DNA from: Isoetes taiwanensis | Taxonomy: Eukaryota; Streptophyta; Lycopodiopsida; Isoetales; Isoetaceae | Reading direction: 5' to 3' | NCBI GenBank assembly: GCA_021234155.1 | Contig: JAJEKV010000059.1 | Coordinates: forward strand, 8,190,779 to 8,254,778 | Length of the DNA: 64,000 nt | In this document: positions 12,144-23,289 of the stretch, one piece after another | Layout of the letters: each line of letters begins with the position of its first letter | How positions within the stretch are numbered: position 1 is the first letter of the stretch | Notes under the pieces: generated by a model | What the model was told of the DNA's origin: nothing | The model's input: only the letters and a program-made list of their open reading frames with translations | Database searches by the model: none | Translations under genes and position numbers: made by a program

Positions 12144-12689
12144 CTAAACCATGCTTAACAAAACATTGCGGAAAGAACCGTAGATTGCCGCAATGTATGC
12201 AGGTTGCCTGGGACTTGCACCCGCTTCATAACTTTGAGTTTGTCGACCAGAAACCCTTCGCCATAATTCGCGGTGTGGAATGAAAGCGACGCGAATCCCA
12301 ATGAAGCCTAACCTTGCTGCATGCACGAAGCTCCCTACCGGGCCCACACCCAAAAAAAACCGGGGCTCCAAAGAATATGGGATTTGAACCCACAAGCAAG
12401 AAGAGCTTGCTTCACCAAAGGCACCGATCAAATCTACCGCTCCATGCTTTGCTATCCATTCCTCCAAGCTCCCCGCAAAACTCCGTCCCACATAATACAT
12501 GATAAAGCCCCCGATCCCTCGCTTCCGGATTGCCCGCACCTCAAAAAAAAAGAAACCAAGCAGTAATCTTATCCGTGGCCCTAAAATTTGGAATCTTTTC
12601 CTTCCAACCATTACAAAAAATGCAAAAACATCCATGAAAAAAGTGAGTTGCAAATCGCCCAAAATAGCAAAAAACACTCAAGCTCCTCC
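12144..12689. other. unassigned stretch next to Replitron-like end
   Basis: A 177-codon minus-strand frame covers 12144-12677 but has a hydrophobic, phenylalanine-rich composition expected from an antisense reading. A stretch near 12375-12450 (-) contains a GGTTCAAATCCC B-box-like string, yet no tRNA cloverleaf can be built. This may be the interior of a non-autonomous relative of the Replitron-like element at 13997-16901. Confidence 0.25.
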
Positions 12690-12806
12690 CACATGGCAAA
12701 TTATACCGTTTTTTATACAATACTATACGAAAATCATAGTCCAAACCACTGCCTGAAAACCCTCCCCCAACCCAAAACGAAATTAGCACACTATATTGAA
12801 ATGTAA
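12690..12806 (-). mobile_element. Replitron-like terminal fragment
   Basis: This ~115-bp segment aligns with the right end of the Replitron-like element (about 16790-16901). Shared blocks include ATACCGTTTT, ATACAATACTATAC, AATCATAG, CAACCCAA-ACGAAA and a terminal CACA-TATA. The similarity is clear but not perfect. It marks a second, non-autonomous or truncated copy whose other end I could not identify. Confidence 0.55.
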
Positions 12807-13163
12807 TTATTTTAGCCTTTAGGAAAGGGATCATACCTTAGAGTCTTTGTTTTAAGTTCGACATCTTAACACATCTTATATTCATCATATTACTGGAGCG
12901 TGTTCCTTTACGGAAAAGCCTTGAGGCTTCAAAAAAATCCCCCACGCCAAATTTTTTGTCTGGTTCTCAACTTCGACATGATTCGCAACAATCCGTTGGA
13001 TGGAAAGGCTACACCAAAGAAAAAGAACAAGGAAATAGAAGCTACCCAGCTAAAGATCAGAGGATCTTTGTTAACTTTTGCTTATGTGCAAAGATTACCT
13101 TTTATGAGGACATTCGGCAGCTCTAACAGGCTTGGAAACAAGGAGGTCGCGTAATGAAGACTT
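12807..13163. other. gene-free stretch
   Basis: A plus-strand 84-codon frame (12900-13154) is Lys- and Asn-rich without a recognisable domain. Nothing else is seen. Confidence 0.35.
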
Positions 13164-13439
13164 CTAAATCTCGAGCATGCTCAAAGAAAAGGTATACTCG
13201 TCTTGGGCCTTGGCTTGCTTTGAGCATTCAGAAAGAAGATGTCTCAGAGTGCGAAATACTACTTCTGGCCTTGATTTTGTCCCTTCCTGCGCCATTTTAT
13301 GCATGCATGTTATTCTCCAAACTGGACTTAATTTTTTCTCGATCTTATCTAACTCTTGTTCGATCTTGCTTACCATAGTGTATGTCTTGCCTGTTGCGGT
13401 CTGCCTACATGCCAAAATGCAAACATTATGGCCTTCCAT
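13164..13439 (-). pseudogene. kinesin motor-domain fragment
   Basis: The minus-strand frame reads HNVCILACRQTATGKTYTM and later VVFRTLRHLL and YTFSLSMLEI. This matches the kinesin motor, with the YN-x-C-I-x-A-Y-G-Q-T-G-x-GKTYTM nucleotide-binding loop, the R-x-x-x-x-LF/L segment and the SMLEIYNE strand. The P-loop is altered (R-Q-T-A-T-GKT in place of G-Q-T-G-T/S-GKT). Spacing between P-loop and SMLEI is roughly normal, but no further motor sequence flanks it. It is most likely a captured or retro-copied exon fragment. The class cannot be fixed from this piece, and kinesin-14 is only a guess. Confidence 0.6.
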
Positions 13440-13816
13440 TGCTCAGTTATCCGCAAAATAACAACAAACATCATCTATGTTTTTAGCGCTAGTTTTGAAT
13501 ATCTTGCGACGTATTTAAAATGGGTTTTGGATGATCACCTTACATAGACGCTGGCCCATATATATAGACGAATTTGAAGAGCTTTTCTTCTGCTGAACAG
13601 CAAACTTGAACGTCGTTCCTTGTTACTTTGACAAGAGACGAGGATTCCTTGCCTTCTTCCAAAGGTTTTACCCTAAAAAATGCTCTGATCTCTCGTGCAA
13701 AGGCAAAAAATCAAGCTCAAGGTTATGTGAATGAAAAGAAACCCAAATATGAAATCCGGCTCACCTCTGAGGTTGATCAGATGACTTAGAAGTCCGGCTC
13801 TCCTCTGAGGTTTATC
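13440..13816. other. gene-free stretch upstream of LINE
   Basis: Contains two copies of CTCTGAGGTT(G/T)ATCA near 13765 and 13812. Nothing else is recognised. The true 5' part of the LINE may have been here but is not recognisable. Confidence 0.4.
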
Positions 13817-13996
13817 ATGTTATTGAAGCTCGGAGGGCGGCAAGAAGGTAAGATTTTGGGAGAAAAAATGAAAAAGGAGGCCAGAGAATCGCTATTTTGC
13901 AGCAAGCATTTACAAAAAAAGGAGCCTCGAAATATCTCTGAGTGGAGGCCGATCACTTTATTGCCAGTAGTTTACAAGATTATTGCTAAAGCTTAT
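13817..13996 (+). mobile_element. L1-like LINE, 5' part of reverse transcriptase (split)
   Basis: The frame ends in EPRNISEWRPITLLPVVYKI and IAKAYS. These are the opening motifs of a non-LTR reverse transcriptase (…WRPI(S/T)L…YK(I/L)(I/L)AK…). The frame breaks at 13997, where the Replitron-like element is inserted, and the same protein resumes at 16902 as IAKAYAEKLKAILG. No endonuclease domain is visible upstream, so the LINE is 5'-truncated or decayed. Confidence 0.75.
13982..13996 (+). repeat. 15-bp target duplication, left copy
   Basis: ATTGCTAAAGCTTAT here is identical to 16902-16916. The two copies flank the inserted Replitron-like element and encode the same LINE residues (I-A-K-A-Y) on both sides, so it is a target-site duplication. 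Confidence 0.8.
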
Positions 13997-14273
13997 TCTA
14001 TATAGTTGCTACCTCTTGTTCTATATATCACTCTATATATCACTCTTGTCTGGAGCCATTGATCACAGGAATATACCATGATATTCCTCCAATCAATGGT
14101 CCACGTTTTTTGGCACACACAATCAAAAGACAAATGCAATGGTGCAAATATTCGAACAAGAACTCTATTCCATCAGAACTTTATATTACAAACAGTCCAA
14201 CATGAAAATATATACAACTGCCAAGGCAGTATCTGCATAGAACCAACAAACAGCTGTACAATGCCCAATGCAT

Positions 14274-14696
14274 CTAAGCATGGCGGCCATCACCACCGCG
14301 TGACCTGCCAATGCGGTGCCTATCATGGCGCTGCCTCAGGGCTTCAAGATCACGCAGCTCTCTAATAAGTAGGCCACGACACAGATTGAGATGCGAGCGA
14401 AGAATGCTAGTATCAAACGCCATCTCTATCAAGGCGATGCGGCAAAGATGCAACGCTGCATCAATTTGTTCAAGTGTACTTGCCAGTGCAAAGCGCAGGT
14501 TGTTCACTGCAAGACACACGCTTCTGACTGCGTTTTCAGCATCCCTTAGTTCCTCAGCAAATGTGAGACCATCAACTCCAACAGCATGTCCACTCTCAAC
14601 TCCAGACACAACTGCAGACTCCTGTACAGATTGAGCCTCCTCAGAGTCATCGCTAATGACTATAAGCTCTGCATTTCGTGCTCTTCCTTGCTCTAT
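14274..14696 (-). CDS. downstream ORF of Replitron-like element
   Basis: An open frame follows a good splice acceptor (…TTTGTAACAG at about 14707). It runs through NAELIVISDDSEEAQSV, an acidic SUMO-interaction-like motif, into a predicted helical region (EELRDAENAVRSVCLAV, LIREL, LEALRQRHDRHR). An in-frame ATG gives 111 codons from 14609. It could be a terminal exon of the initiator gene, although that gene ends in its own stop at 14778, or a separate small protein. Function unknown. Confidence 0.35.
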   Translation of the reverse strand: MEQGRARNAELIVISDDSEEAQSVQESAVVSGVESGHAVGVDGLTFAEELRDAENAVRSVCLAVNNLRFALASTLEQIDAALHLCRIALIEMAFDTSILRSHLNLCRGLLIRELRDLEALRQRHDRHRIGRSRGGDGRHA

Positions 14697-14777
14697 CCTA
14701 TTGTCACCTGTTACAAACCAAGCCGCCGTCGACCATGAAGAGCACGAGTAACGTGCATACAGACAATTACAACCATA

Positions 14778-16427
14778 TCAAGCGACATCAAAGTCATTAT
14801 CATGCAAATCTAATGGAATAAAATCTGCAAATGGGTCTGCAGGCTCTTGAGGCGACGGCTGCACTCCAGAGTCTGCGTAAATGAACTCGTCGGCACTGCT
14901 GCCTCTCTCAGCACTGCCTTCTACATCATCAAATTCTGCAGTCTCATCCCACAGACGCTTTCGCCTCTTTCCAACCCGCTCAACTGGTACTATTCCTGGC
15001 TGCGACCCAAATAATGCCATTCGAACATCCTTGTAAGTGCAGCGCTGCGGGTCTAACATAATCCGCCAGGCTGCTTGAACTCTCTCAAGCGAGGCATACG
15101 CGGAATTATTAGGTAGCACCCACGAACTGGCGAGCCTGAACTTGCCTGTCTGAATCATAGCTTTGACCGTATGCACAAGCGAGGCAGTCCTGAATCTTCC
15201 ACAGTGATAAGACACATAATGGAGCGCCTTGTCCATGAGATTGCCATTGTGAAGCACCGTCAGGTGCTTCACCTCCCCTGCGCCATAAAGAGCGTAAAGC
15301 TCCTTGCCAAAGATCCACCGCTCGCCAGCGGACGTTATGCATGTGTGCACGAAAATGAAGCTTGCCTAAATCCTTTAGGCAAGAGTCCCATTAAGGCCTT
15401 CAAAGCAATGCAGCTTTGAGCCTCGCAATGCTTTACATAAGATCATAGCACCAGGTGGCCTGCAGGTATTCCATCCAAGAAAATTTTTAATCCTCACATT
15501 GAGGCTGGCAGGTGTTTTCGCATTGGAGCGCATGACAGCCTGAATGTGAAGGTGGTCCAAAGATGAACCACGTTCCAAAGCCACCACCCCGGCAGTGCAA
15601 TTCTCCTTCAGGAATAGGATCATTCGATCGTAGAGTGCGATGGGCACGTCACACCCTCCAAAGACAATTGTGACAGACGTGTCTAAGTGGAATGGAAGAT
15701 CAACTGCTTCTTCTCCACGTCCACCACCTATATCAGGGCCAACATGCTCCTCTATCAACGAGACGGTCCTGCTACCTCTCCCTCTCCCTCTTCCCCTTCC
15801 TCGGCCTCTGCCTGTACCTCTACTTGCTCTCTTTGTATTCTGTGGCTCATCCTCTGAAACATCATCAGTAGGAACAGGCTGACCACCAATAGATTCACTA
15901 ATGCAAGGAGGCAATCTGCCCCTACCACCTAAGCCTCTGCCTCTCCCACGACTACGCCCACCCCTACCACCTCTTCCACTGGCGGATCGTCTCACATCAG
16001 GAGCCACTGCCCCATTCCTGTCTTCAAACACTGCAGCAGCCTCAATAGGCGGGTTGTTGGGCTTCCCACAAACAGCTTCACGCCCTCCAATCACAACACC
16101 TGACACCGGTTTCTGGGCCCCAATTCTATCTGCACAAGCTGGAGGATTCACTTCCACATCCACCTCCCTGGCCTGCACAAAGGGTCTGCAAGAAGAGTCC
16201 ATCTGTGCTGCATCTGCCCATGTCACTTCCTGCGTTTTCTCATGCCTCCCCATCTTCTCTCCTTGCCTGCTGCACTCTGGAGGCCGTCCCTGTGCATCCA
16301 AAGAATGGAAAACCTGAGCACCGTCTTCTTGCCTGCAATACCTGCAAGCCCCACTCTCTATAAACGCCCTCCGAAAAGGGGGTTTAAAAACCCTCACTTT
16401 CAATCTCGCCTGATTCCTCAGATACAT
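14778..16427 (-). pseudogene. HUH replication initiator (Rep) of Replitron-like element
   Basis: The N-terminal part (350 codons from 16427) has a CRYC motif, long Gly-Arg (RGG-type) tracts and then the Rep core, …LYDRMILFLKENCTAGVVAL… and SLDHLHIQAVMRS. H-L-H is the HUH metal-binding motif (about 15545). After KLHCFEG a one-base shift near 15375 is needed to read SCLKDLGKLHFRA, and a second shift near 15330 to resume at ERWIFGKELYALYG. The rest is open to 14778 (DKALHYVSYHCGRFR, FRLASSWVLP and an acidic tail). In homologues I recall, CLKD is preceded by Tyr, the expected catalytic residue. Here the codon is TCT (Ser). Two frameshifts plus the lost Tyr indicate an inactive copy. HUH enzymes nick single strands through a covalent 5'-phosphotyrosine. 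Confidence 0.6.
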
Positions 16428-16901
16428 ACTCTTTTTCTGCCCTCAAAGCAAGCAACCTCCCTGCAAAAACACACAGCAAATTCGTCACAGTAAGAGGGCC
16501 TCACCCATAGGCTCCATCACGATTTGCGTGATGCACCGCGACTCTCTTATGCACTTGCGCCCAGCACCGACACTCCTCGCACAAATTCGCCACTCACACC
16601 AACCTGCGCCGCCGCTATCCTCCTCCCCTCCAAAACGCTGTCCTGTGGGGTCCCTGGACTTCCATTTTTACATGCACCCTACTTTTAGAATGTCACATGC
16701 CCGAAATCCTAACCTTTACATACCCCCAAAAAAACCACACTTTGCTTCAACACCCAAAAAAAGGAACTTCCTCCCAAGCAGCTCGCATGTGGCAAAATTT
16801 GGCAAAATATACCGTTTTGCATACAATACTATACAAGAATCATAGCCAAAACCATTGCCAGAATACACCAACCCAATACGAAACTCAAAACGGCACATAT
16901 A

Positions 16902-19118
16902 ATTGCTAAAGCTTATGCTGAGAAACTCAAAGCTATTCTTGGCACTTCAATCAGTGAGGAGCAAACAGGCTTCCTACCAGGCAGACACATACTGAACAAT
17001 GTTGCAACAGCGTAAGCGTATGAGGGAATGTATTGTATGAGGAAATGTATTGGGCACGTGCCTCCAAGCAACAAGTCGCATATCTGAAACTGGATTTTGC
17101 CAAAGCGTATGACAGTGTTTCCTGGGATTTTCTTTTGAGGATCATGCCTAGTTTGGGTTTTGGACCATCCTGTTGCTCTCTTGTGTGGAAGCTCCTATGT
17201 TCGGCCCAAGCAAATGTCTGTTCGAGGGGTGAGCCTTCATGGATATTTTCTCGTAGGGGCATTAGGCGTGGCTGCCCCTAGCTCCATTCCTATTTACCAT
17301 TGTGGTTGAAGGTTTATCTCAGCTTCTTCGCCCGTCTGTAGATGATGACCTCATTGAGGGTTTGCAGTTGGCGGATGGTTCTCAAGTTATTTGTAACCAG
17401 TTCGCCGATGACACATTTCTCTTACTAAGGGCTAATGAGGACAACCTTGATAAAGCTAAGCAGCTCCTGGATATCTTCTCTCCGGCTTCGGGTTCTTGCT
17501 CAATTGGCAAAATGTAGTGCGATCCGGGCTCTAGACACTCCTCCCCAATTGCTTGTACTTTGCTACCCATGGCAAGTCATACCACCGGGGAGGTGACTAG
17601 ATTACTTGGAATCCCTTTGGTATGGACGTTTCTCTTGCCCAGTGGGGATCAAGTCTTATTGGGTCTTCGTGAGGCACCTCCTATGGTGGCGAGGAGCTTG
17701 TTTGTCAATGGCGTGCGGGATACGGTGGCTAAGTCGGTGCTTTCTGCGGTACTCATATTTATGCGGTCTCCGCTTCTTGCACCCGCTAGTAAGTTCAAGG
17801 AGATGTGCAGACTTGTGCGTAATTTCATATGGGGCTGTAATGAGTTGGGGCGGTAGTTAAAGTTGCATGGAGTAAGTGTGTCCTACCAAGAACCATGGCG
17901 GCTTGGGGATGCTTGATCTAGCTCGCATGGCAAGTCTGCTGGCTTCTAAACTTATCCGCAAGTTATTTGCAATGATCATCGATCTTCGGGCACACGCCTT
18001 ATTGCTCGGTCTCTGCAAAGCACTCACGAGCTCTAGGTAAACTAGGTATTGAACCCCCTTGCCTTGGGCTTTATTGTATCCCCTTGCTCCCACTCCTCGG
18101 GCCTCTCCATTATTGAAGGGATTGCTTAAAGCTTGGGATGCGCTTAGGCCTCTCATTTCCCTTCATCCCCAATTGGTCCCGCACCTCTTCTCCTTTCTTG
18201 TGGGTTCCCATGCCTCATCTCCCCATCGGCCGCTACTATGCATCCCGCTACCTAGCGCGTAGATGGAGGGCTCTTTGGAGTCATTTCTTTGGAGGCATGG
18301 TATGAGAATGGTCGCCTCTCCTTTCATGGGATGGTTTCAAATTAAGTTTGGCATGCGTTGGTGCGACTTCTCCATGCGGGAAGCGATTGCGATAACATTC
18401 CTCCGGTTCCCAATTTTGCTACGGAGAAGGTTTGGTGCTTACCCCTGCAGGTTTGTTTCGGCAAAAGCTTTGTCAAGAGTAGCTATGCATATCGACAAAC
18501 TTCGGCCTCGGCGACCTTCTTCCCAATCGGGCAGCTTAGGGTGGAAGAGGATCAATATGTGAAGGTTTGGAGCTCCATTTGGTGTAAGAGTATCCCTCCC
18601 AAGCGGTCGGTTCTTCTCTGGCAGATTATGATCATCGGCGACTTAGGACGAATACTAAAGTTCACTCATTCAAGCCGACAATAAGCCCACTCTGCCGGGT
18701 TTGTAATTGTGCTTCGGAAACCATTGAGCATTGCTTCTACCTTTGTGCTGACATTCAATGTATTTGGGCATGGACACGGTCATGTTTTCGGCATCGCCTT
18801 AGCAGCCAACAAGTATTGTTGGGTCTTCTTCCAACTAATTGGCCTCATGTTATCAACATTTGTAGAGCTATTATTTGTTGGGTAATCTGGAAGAGAAGGA
18901 ACCAGGTCATCTTTCATGGGAAGTTCTCTACTGCTCAATCTTTGCTCCAAGAAGTCAAGTCTAGGTTATATAATCAATTTCAAGTCTCTAACTTACCAGA
19001 TGAGGAGAAGGATAGGATTTGGGGGGATTATTTCCACCTCATCTAATCCTTCCCTGTGTATTTTCTTCTTTACATAATATAAATTCTTGACGAACCTCAA
19101 AAAATAAAAATAAAAAAT
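16902..19118 (+). mobile_element. L1-like LINE, 3' part (RT, thumb, zf-RVT, A-rich tail)
   Basis: After the duplication the frame continues AEKLKAILG, EEQTGFLPGRHILNNVATA, QVAYLKLDFAKAYDSVSW, RGIRRGCPLAPFLF (by a frame change) and NQFADDTFLLL (about 17400-17430). FADD is the catalytic motif of non-LTR reverse transcriptases. Downstream frames give the thumb region (17560-17856) and the zf-RVT region, IPPKRSVLLWQIM, CRVCNCASETIEHCFYLC, HVINICRAIICWVIWKRRN, ending at 19046. An A-rich tail at about 19099-19118 closes the element. Several frameshifts and stops make it inactive. Confidence 0.85.
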
Positions 19119-20018
19119 TATGCTGAGAGGTAGAGCCTCTCATTCTCGACAGTTCAGCGAGAGAAATCATTCCATCGCCCAATGCCGGAACATTCTGAAT
19201 TGAAGTTAGATTCAAAATCTAAGCTCCAGAGCTGAAGGGAGAGCTGAAGGTCTGAAGCTTGAATGCGAAGGTACTGGTGCTGCCAGGCAGAGGTACTCGT
19301 GCTGCCAGGCAGGGTACATATCAGGTACCTCGATGGGTCATGTTGATGGCCTGGATGGCCATTGCTGGCTGAAGAGGTATGCGATGCGGCTTGGATGGCA
19401 ATGGGATGGCATGTCTGGAAAAACCACCCAAATTATGTCTGGATAAACCACATCCCGTTGTAGATATACGGACATCCCAGATTTCAAAGAAACTCAAACC
19501 CACTTTGTTGAAGACGGACGAAAACAGAGATAGATGTCATTTTTTGAGGAAGAATCATATTAGAATATTCTAAAAGCATCTTGCCTATAAGAATTACATA
19601 ATTTAATTTATATTCGCGGCATTTTCTAAAATATTCACCCGGGGTTTTAAAGGCAATGACTTGAGAAAACAATGCACAGGGTTCCTAATCGTGCCTCCAC
19701 TTTGTTTCTTGAGGGTGCTTTTACTAGTCTCGTTTTTTCTTCCATTAGTTGGTCCAAGCTCTAGCCAAGCCCATCATTTTTCAAATGCTGAGATGAAATT
19801 ACTCCGACAATAATAGGGAGGTTTATCCTACCCTTGATTTCGGCTAGTTCTAGCACTCTTTGCAAATGGCTGTCAGGCTTTGCAAGTCACTATTGTTTTT
19901 TCCCAAGTCCTCACAAGGTAAAATAAACTAACATGTAACATTCTTTTATTCTGATAGCCAATCAGCAATTGGCAAAGCGTTGTCACCAAAAATATTATGA
20001 ATAACACAATGATACATG
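19119..20018. other. gene-free stretch, MYB 3' flank
   Basis: Contains a 22-bp direct repeat of GTGCTGCCAGGCAG with flanks near 19275-19315 and a short pair of GTCTGGA-AAACCAC motifs at 19415-19455 related to the 9.8-10.8 kb repeats. The part nearest 20018 is the presumed 3' untranslated region and downstream flank of the MYB gene. Confidence 0.5.
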
Positions 20019-23000
20019 CTATGAATGACAAACTTTTCCCTGCATGTGCAACTGTTGCTCCACTGGGTTCCACAGGGACCTAGTATTCTCAGTGTTGTCA
20101 TGGGTAAATGCAATGACAAACTCTTCTACTTGTTTATAGTTAAGCTGTGATCTTTCATCTGCAACACAAAGAGATTGCTTTAATTGTAGTTGGTCATAGG
20201 CTAAAGAAAACTTTTAACCCATACTAATACCAACTAAGAAGAAGAGACAGGAGCAAAGATATGTTTTAACCTGGAAGGAGAGTATCAATACCAAGTGCAG
20301 ATCCCCCAAACTGGTTTGCTGGAAATGTTATCAAGTTTTGTAAACAAACATTATCCATGCCATGTTCATAGTTCCCATCTTCACTTGGACGAGGAGAGGT
20401 GACAGTTGAAGAGGCCATAGTAGAATTACCACTGCCATTGAAAGTGGGCGTTGGTGTCCTATTAATCAACCAACCCATCACTTCTTCCATGTCAATCTGG
20501 CCATCTTTTGGCGAGGCACCTTCTATATTACTCGAATCCCTCTGCATATACTACTATTACCACCTAAATTAGTCCACTATATAGTTAATAGTTAATCTGA
20601 CTAACAAGCAACACAAGGAACCAGTAGAGACCTCTTGAAAAGAAAGATCTGCAATGCTTAAAATGCTGTGGGATGTGGCACTTCCTCTAACATCTTCACA
20701 AAATGCAAGTCAGGCACAGAAGTAATTAGTGTACAAAATCAATATGTTAAGGTGCATATTTGCTAACTTCTACAATGTATCATGTGCTCGAGGACATTAG
20801 GAAAAAGAGATAATACTCATTGGCAGTGGGAAGACTTTCAGAAAGACTAGTGGCCAATTAGATTAGTAGAGTAGTATAGTTAACTTTTCTGTTTATGGAT
20901 ATTTTCCAGTTCAAAGATAACTTTTTTGTTTATGGACACTTTCCAGTTTCCGTTGGTAATTTAGTATCTTTTGATTCCGGAGAACTTACGAACTATGTCA
21001 TTGTTTTCCGGAATGCCAATATACAAATTCTGAATACAGTCTCGGCTCACATGCATAAATGAGCCATGGGCTTCCTCTCTGCAGAAGTAAAATAAAGCCA
21101 ATGACAGACTCCAACTTTGGTTGAGATAAAGCAGAACTTAAAGGGTTAAAGGGTCCTAGATCCAGATTTGCTGAAGTGGTTGAGAATTATATTCGTTACC
21201 TATCTTCATTCTTTATGAATTTTGTTCTCTTCAGTTCTCTAATAATCTCCCTATCATCTGAATTTTCATGTTCAACTGTATTTGTCGAACCTGTTGTCTT
21301 CGCTCGTTGTGAGCGCTTTTTGCATAAGGCATTAAAACGGTTTTTTACAGCATTGTCAGTCCTGCAATTTCCTTTTGTTAGCCCTTCCATCCTGGAATTA
21401 TGGACTCCACAGGCCAAAGTTTCTTAAAGTGTCACTGGATTATTTGGCATGTTGTCTAATGTGGAAGATTATTATGTCAGATGGTTATAGAATCTGATAT
21501 TAGTACTTCACTTGGGCGCATGTAGCTTCATACTAGAGGGCAAAAAAATTGTTAGCTTACCGTCCAGGGACCATTTTAGCAATTTCTGTCCACCGATTTC
21601 CGTAGACATTGTGACCCTGCCATTAAAAAATCTTTAATACATTTGCAAAAAACTTCACGACATTTCACCAACCTCTATCTGTTAAATATGATTACCAACC
21701 TCAATAAGAAGTCTATCTTCTTCAGCACTCCAACTAGTTTTGTTCATGCACATGTGCAAATATGTTCGCCATCTAATGCAAAGACGAATAAGGAAAGCAA
21801 AATAGCAAATGCAAAGCAAGTCAATAGTGAAGTCCAAAACATATGTCACCTCCTGCTGCATTCTCGAGGTGTTTTACTTTGAAGTTTAGCTGATATGATA
21901 TGCCATCTGAAAAATGATAAGTATGAGAAGGAAGGGCTGTTAGACACTTTGAATTGTGCATTCAATATAGTTTTTGTGGATTATAAACAGAAGCGTGTAA
22001 TACTTTTTTGTTCCATGACGTTTCACAAGCTCCCTAAGCATTTCATCCTCCTGACAGTAAAGCGTATCAAATTCTGAATGGGGTTCAAAATATGACAACA
22101 ACAATTACATGGCATAAGCTAGTTGATACTACGTGGGTAAACTATACCTGCTCCGTAAATGTAGTCATGAGATCTATTGCCATGTTGGAATCAACTGGTG
22201 AATCAGGAGGAGATGAATTAGAAGTCTCTAATACATTGCACTTGGGGACATTTGAAAACTGGATATCAGCATTTGGCCCCTCAATTTGAATAAATAGCCT
22301 TTTCTCCTTCAAAGGCTCCATTGCTTGCATCTTTTTCTTCAACTATATAAGAAACTCCACCCTGATCTTTTTTTAACTGCTATTACCACATTCAAGTATT
22401 CTGCATAGAAGTAAAGAAGATACCCTTAAACACTATTGTTAAGCTAAACACTCCCAAAAACAAGCAATGCATGTAGCACATTTAGAAAAATCTAATAATG
22501 CAGGACACGAGAATGCATAGGTGTGTACTGCAGAACCCAGAAGGTATCAGCAAGGCTGTTTCATTGTGAGATAAAGTGTCAATAAGTTCCAACTAATTTT
22601 TTCATTTTCCAATAATGGATAAATACTCTAATCAAAGACACCAAAAAGCATACAAGACCACAATGCACAAATCCTGTAATCTAAGAATTTACAAAATGTA
22701 CCCAAACAATCCACTAGCATCTGTTTGCATGCCAACATGGCATGGAAAGCCTGACTCATTCAGCCCCTTTATTACGCTCTGATGCTGCTTCTTTTAACAT
22801 TAAATACAATTCATTCATCCAATTGAATCACAACTCGTAAAAATAAGATGGACATAAACATGCAATACGAAGATGTATTAAGTTCCCAAGGCAAAACTCA
22901 AAATTTAAAAGGTTATTTAAATCTCCAACAGCATCCTCTCAGCAACACGGTTTCAAACTACGTGGATGGAGTGAGTACTCACTATGACATATCAACAAAA

Positions 23001-23289
23001 AGATATCCAGACTTTTATGAAATGCTCGTTATATGAGGGCCTGTCCCCATGAGTTCCTATCACAATTGCATTGTCAAATACTCTGACTACATTCAACAAT
23101 CCTAAGGTGTCCATTAATTATTTCAAACTTGCCAGCCCATTTAAGTTTTTAAGGTATTGTAACATAGATTTCAGAGAAAACCCTGTATGCACAATCATGT
23201 TAAAACAAAATTTAAGAAATATGAAGGAATACAAAACCTACCTGATAAGTTGAACCGCTTTCAAGGATTTCCTCATCGCAATTTTTCAT
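20019..23289 (-). CDS. R2R3-MYB transcription factor, FOUR LIPS/MYB88-like
   Basis: Eleven minus-strand exons join into an open 399-codon frame: 23289-23242, 22342-22148, 22050-22004, 21906-21850, 21772-21700, 21616-21561, 21361-21200, 21078-20990, 20693-20632, 20541-20271 and 20158-20019. All introns are GT-AG and all phases agree. R2 runs from TFTEQEDEMLRELVKRHG to KKWHIISAKLQSKTPRECS and RRWRTYL. R3 runs from TSWSAEEDRLLIEGHNVYG to NRWTEIAKMVPGRTDNAVKN and RFNALCKKRSQR. GRTDNAVKNRF-x-x-LCKKR is the hallmark of the FLP/MYB88 group, which in Arabidopsis limits the last stomatal-lineage division. The first R2 tryptophan is Phe. The start (MKNCDEEILE) is the first ATG of the 5'-most exon found, and an earlier coding exon cannot be excluded. 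The C-terminal half has no named domain. Confidence 0.8.

Larger units (their letters stand above)
13997..16901 (-). mobile_element. Replitron-like HUH element inserted in LINE
   Basis: A 2.9-kb insertion bounded by the 15-bp duplication ATTGCTAAAGCTTAT. Its minus strand carries a HUH-type replication initiator gene (14778-16427) and a downstream helical ORF (14274-14690). No clear terminal inverted repeat is seen. The left end is rich in CTATATAT and the right end finishes in CACATATA. A related right end occurs at 12690-12806. Replitrons are recently named eukaryotic transposons encoding a HUH endonuclease. Assignment rests on the HLH motif and the CLKD-containing segment after it, so it is recognition by motif and not by alignment. 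Confidence 0.65.

Noticed and set aside
12365-12450. Possible tRNA gene on the minus strand (GGTTCAAATCCC)
   Set aside because: Only a T-arm-like string is present. Acceptor and anticodon stems cannot be paired.
15640-16317. Proline/leucine-rich plus-strand frames
   Set aside because: Antisense readings of the Gly-Arg tracts of the HUH initiator on the minus strand.
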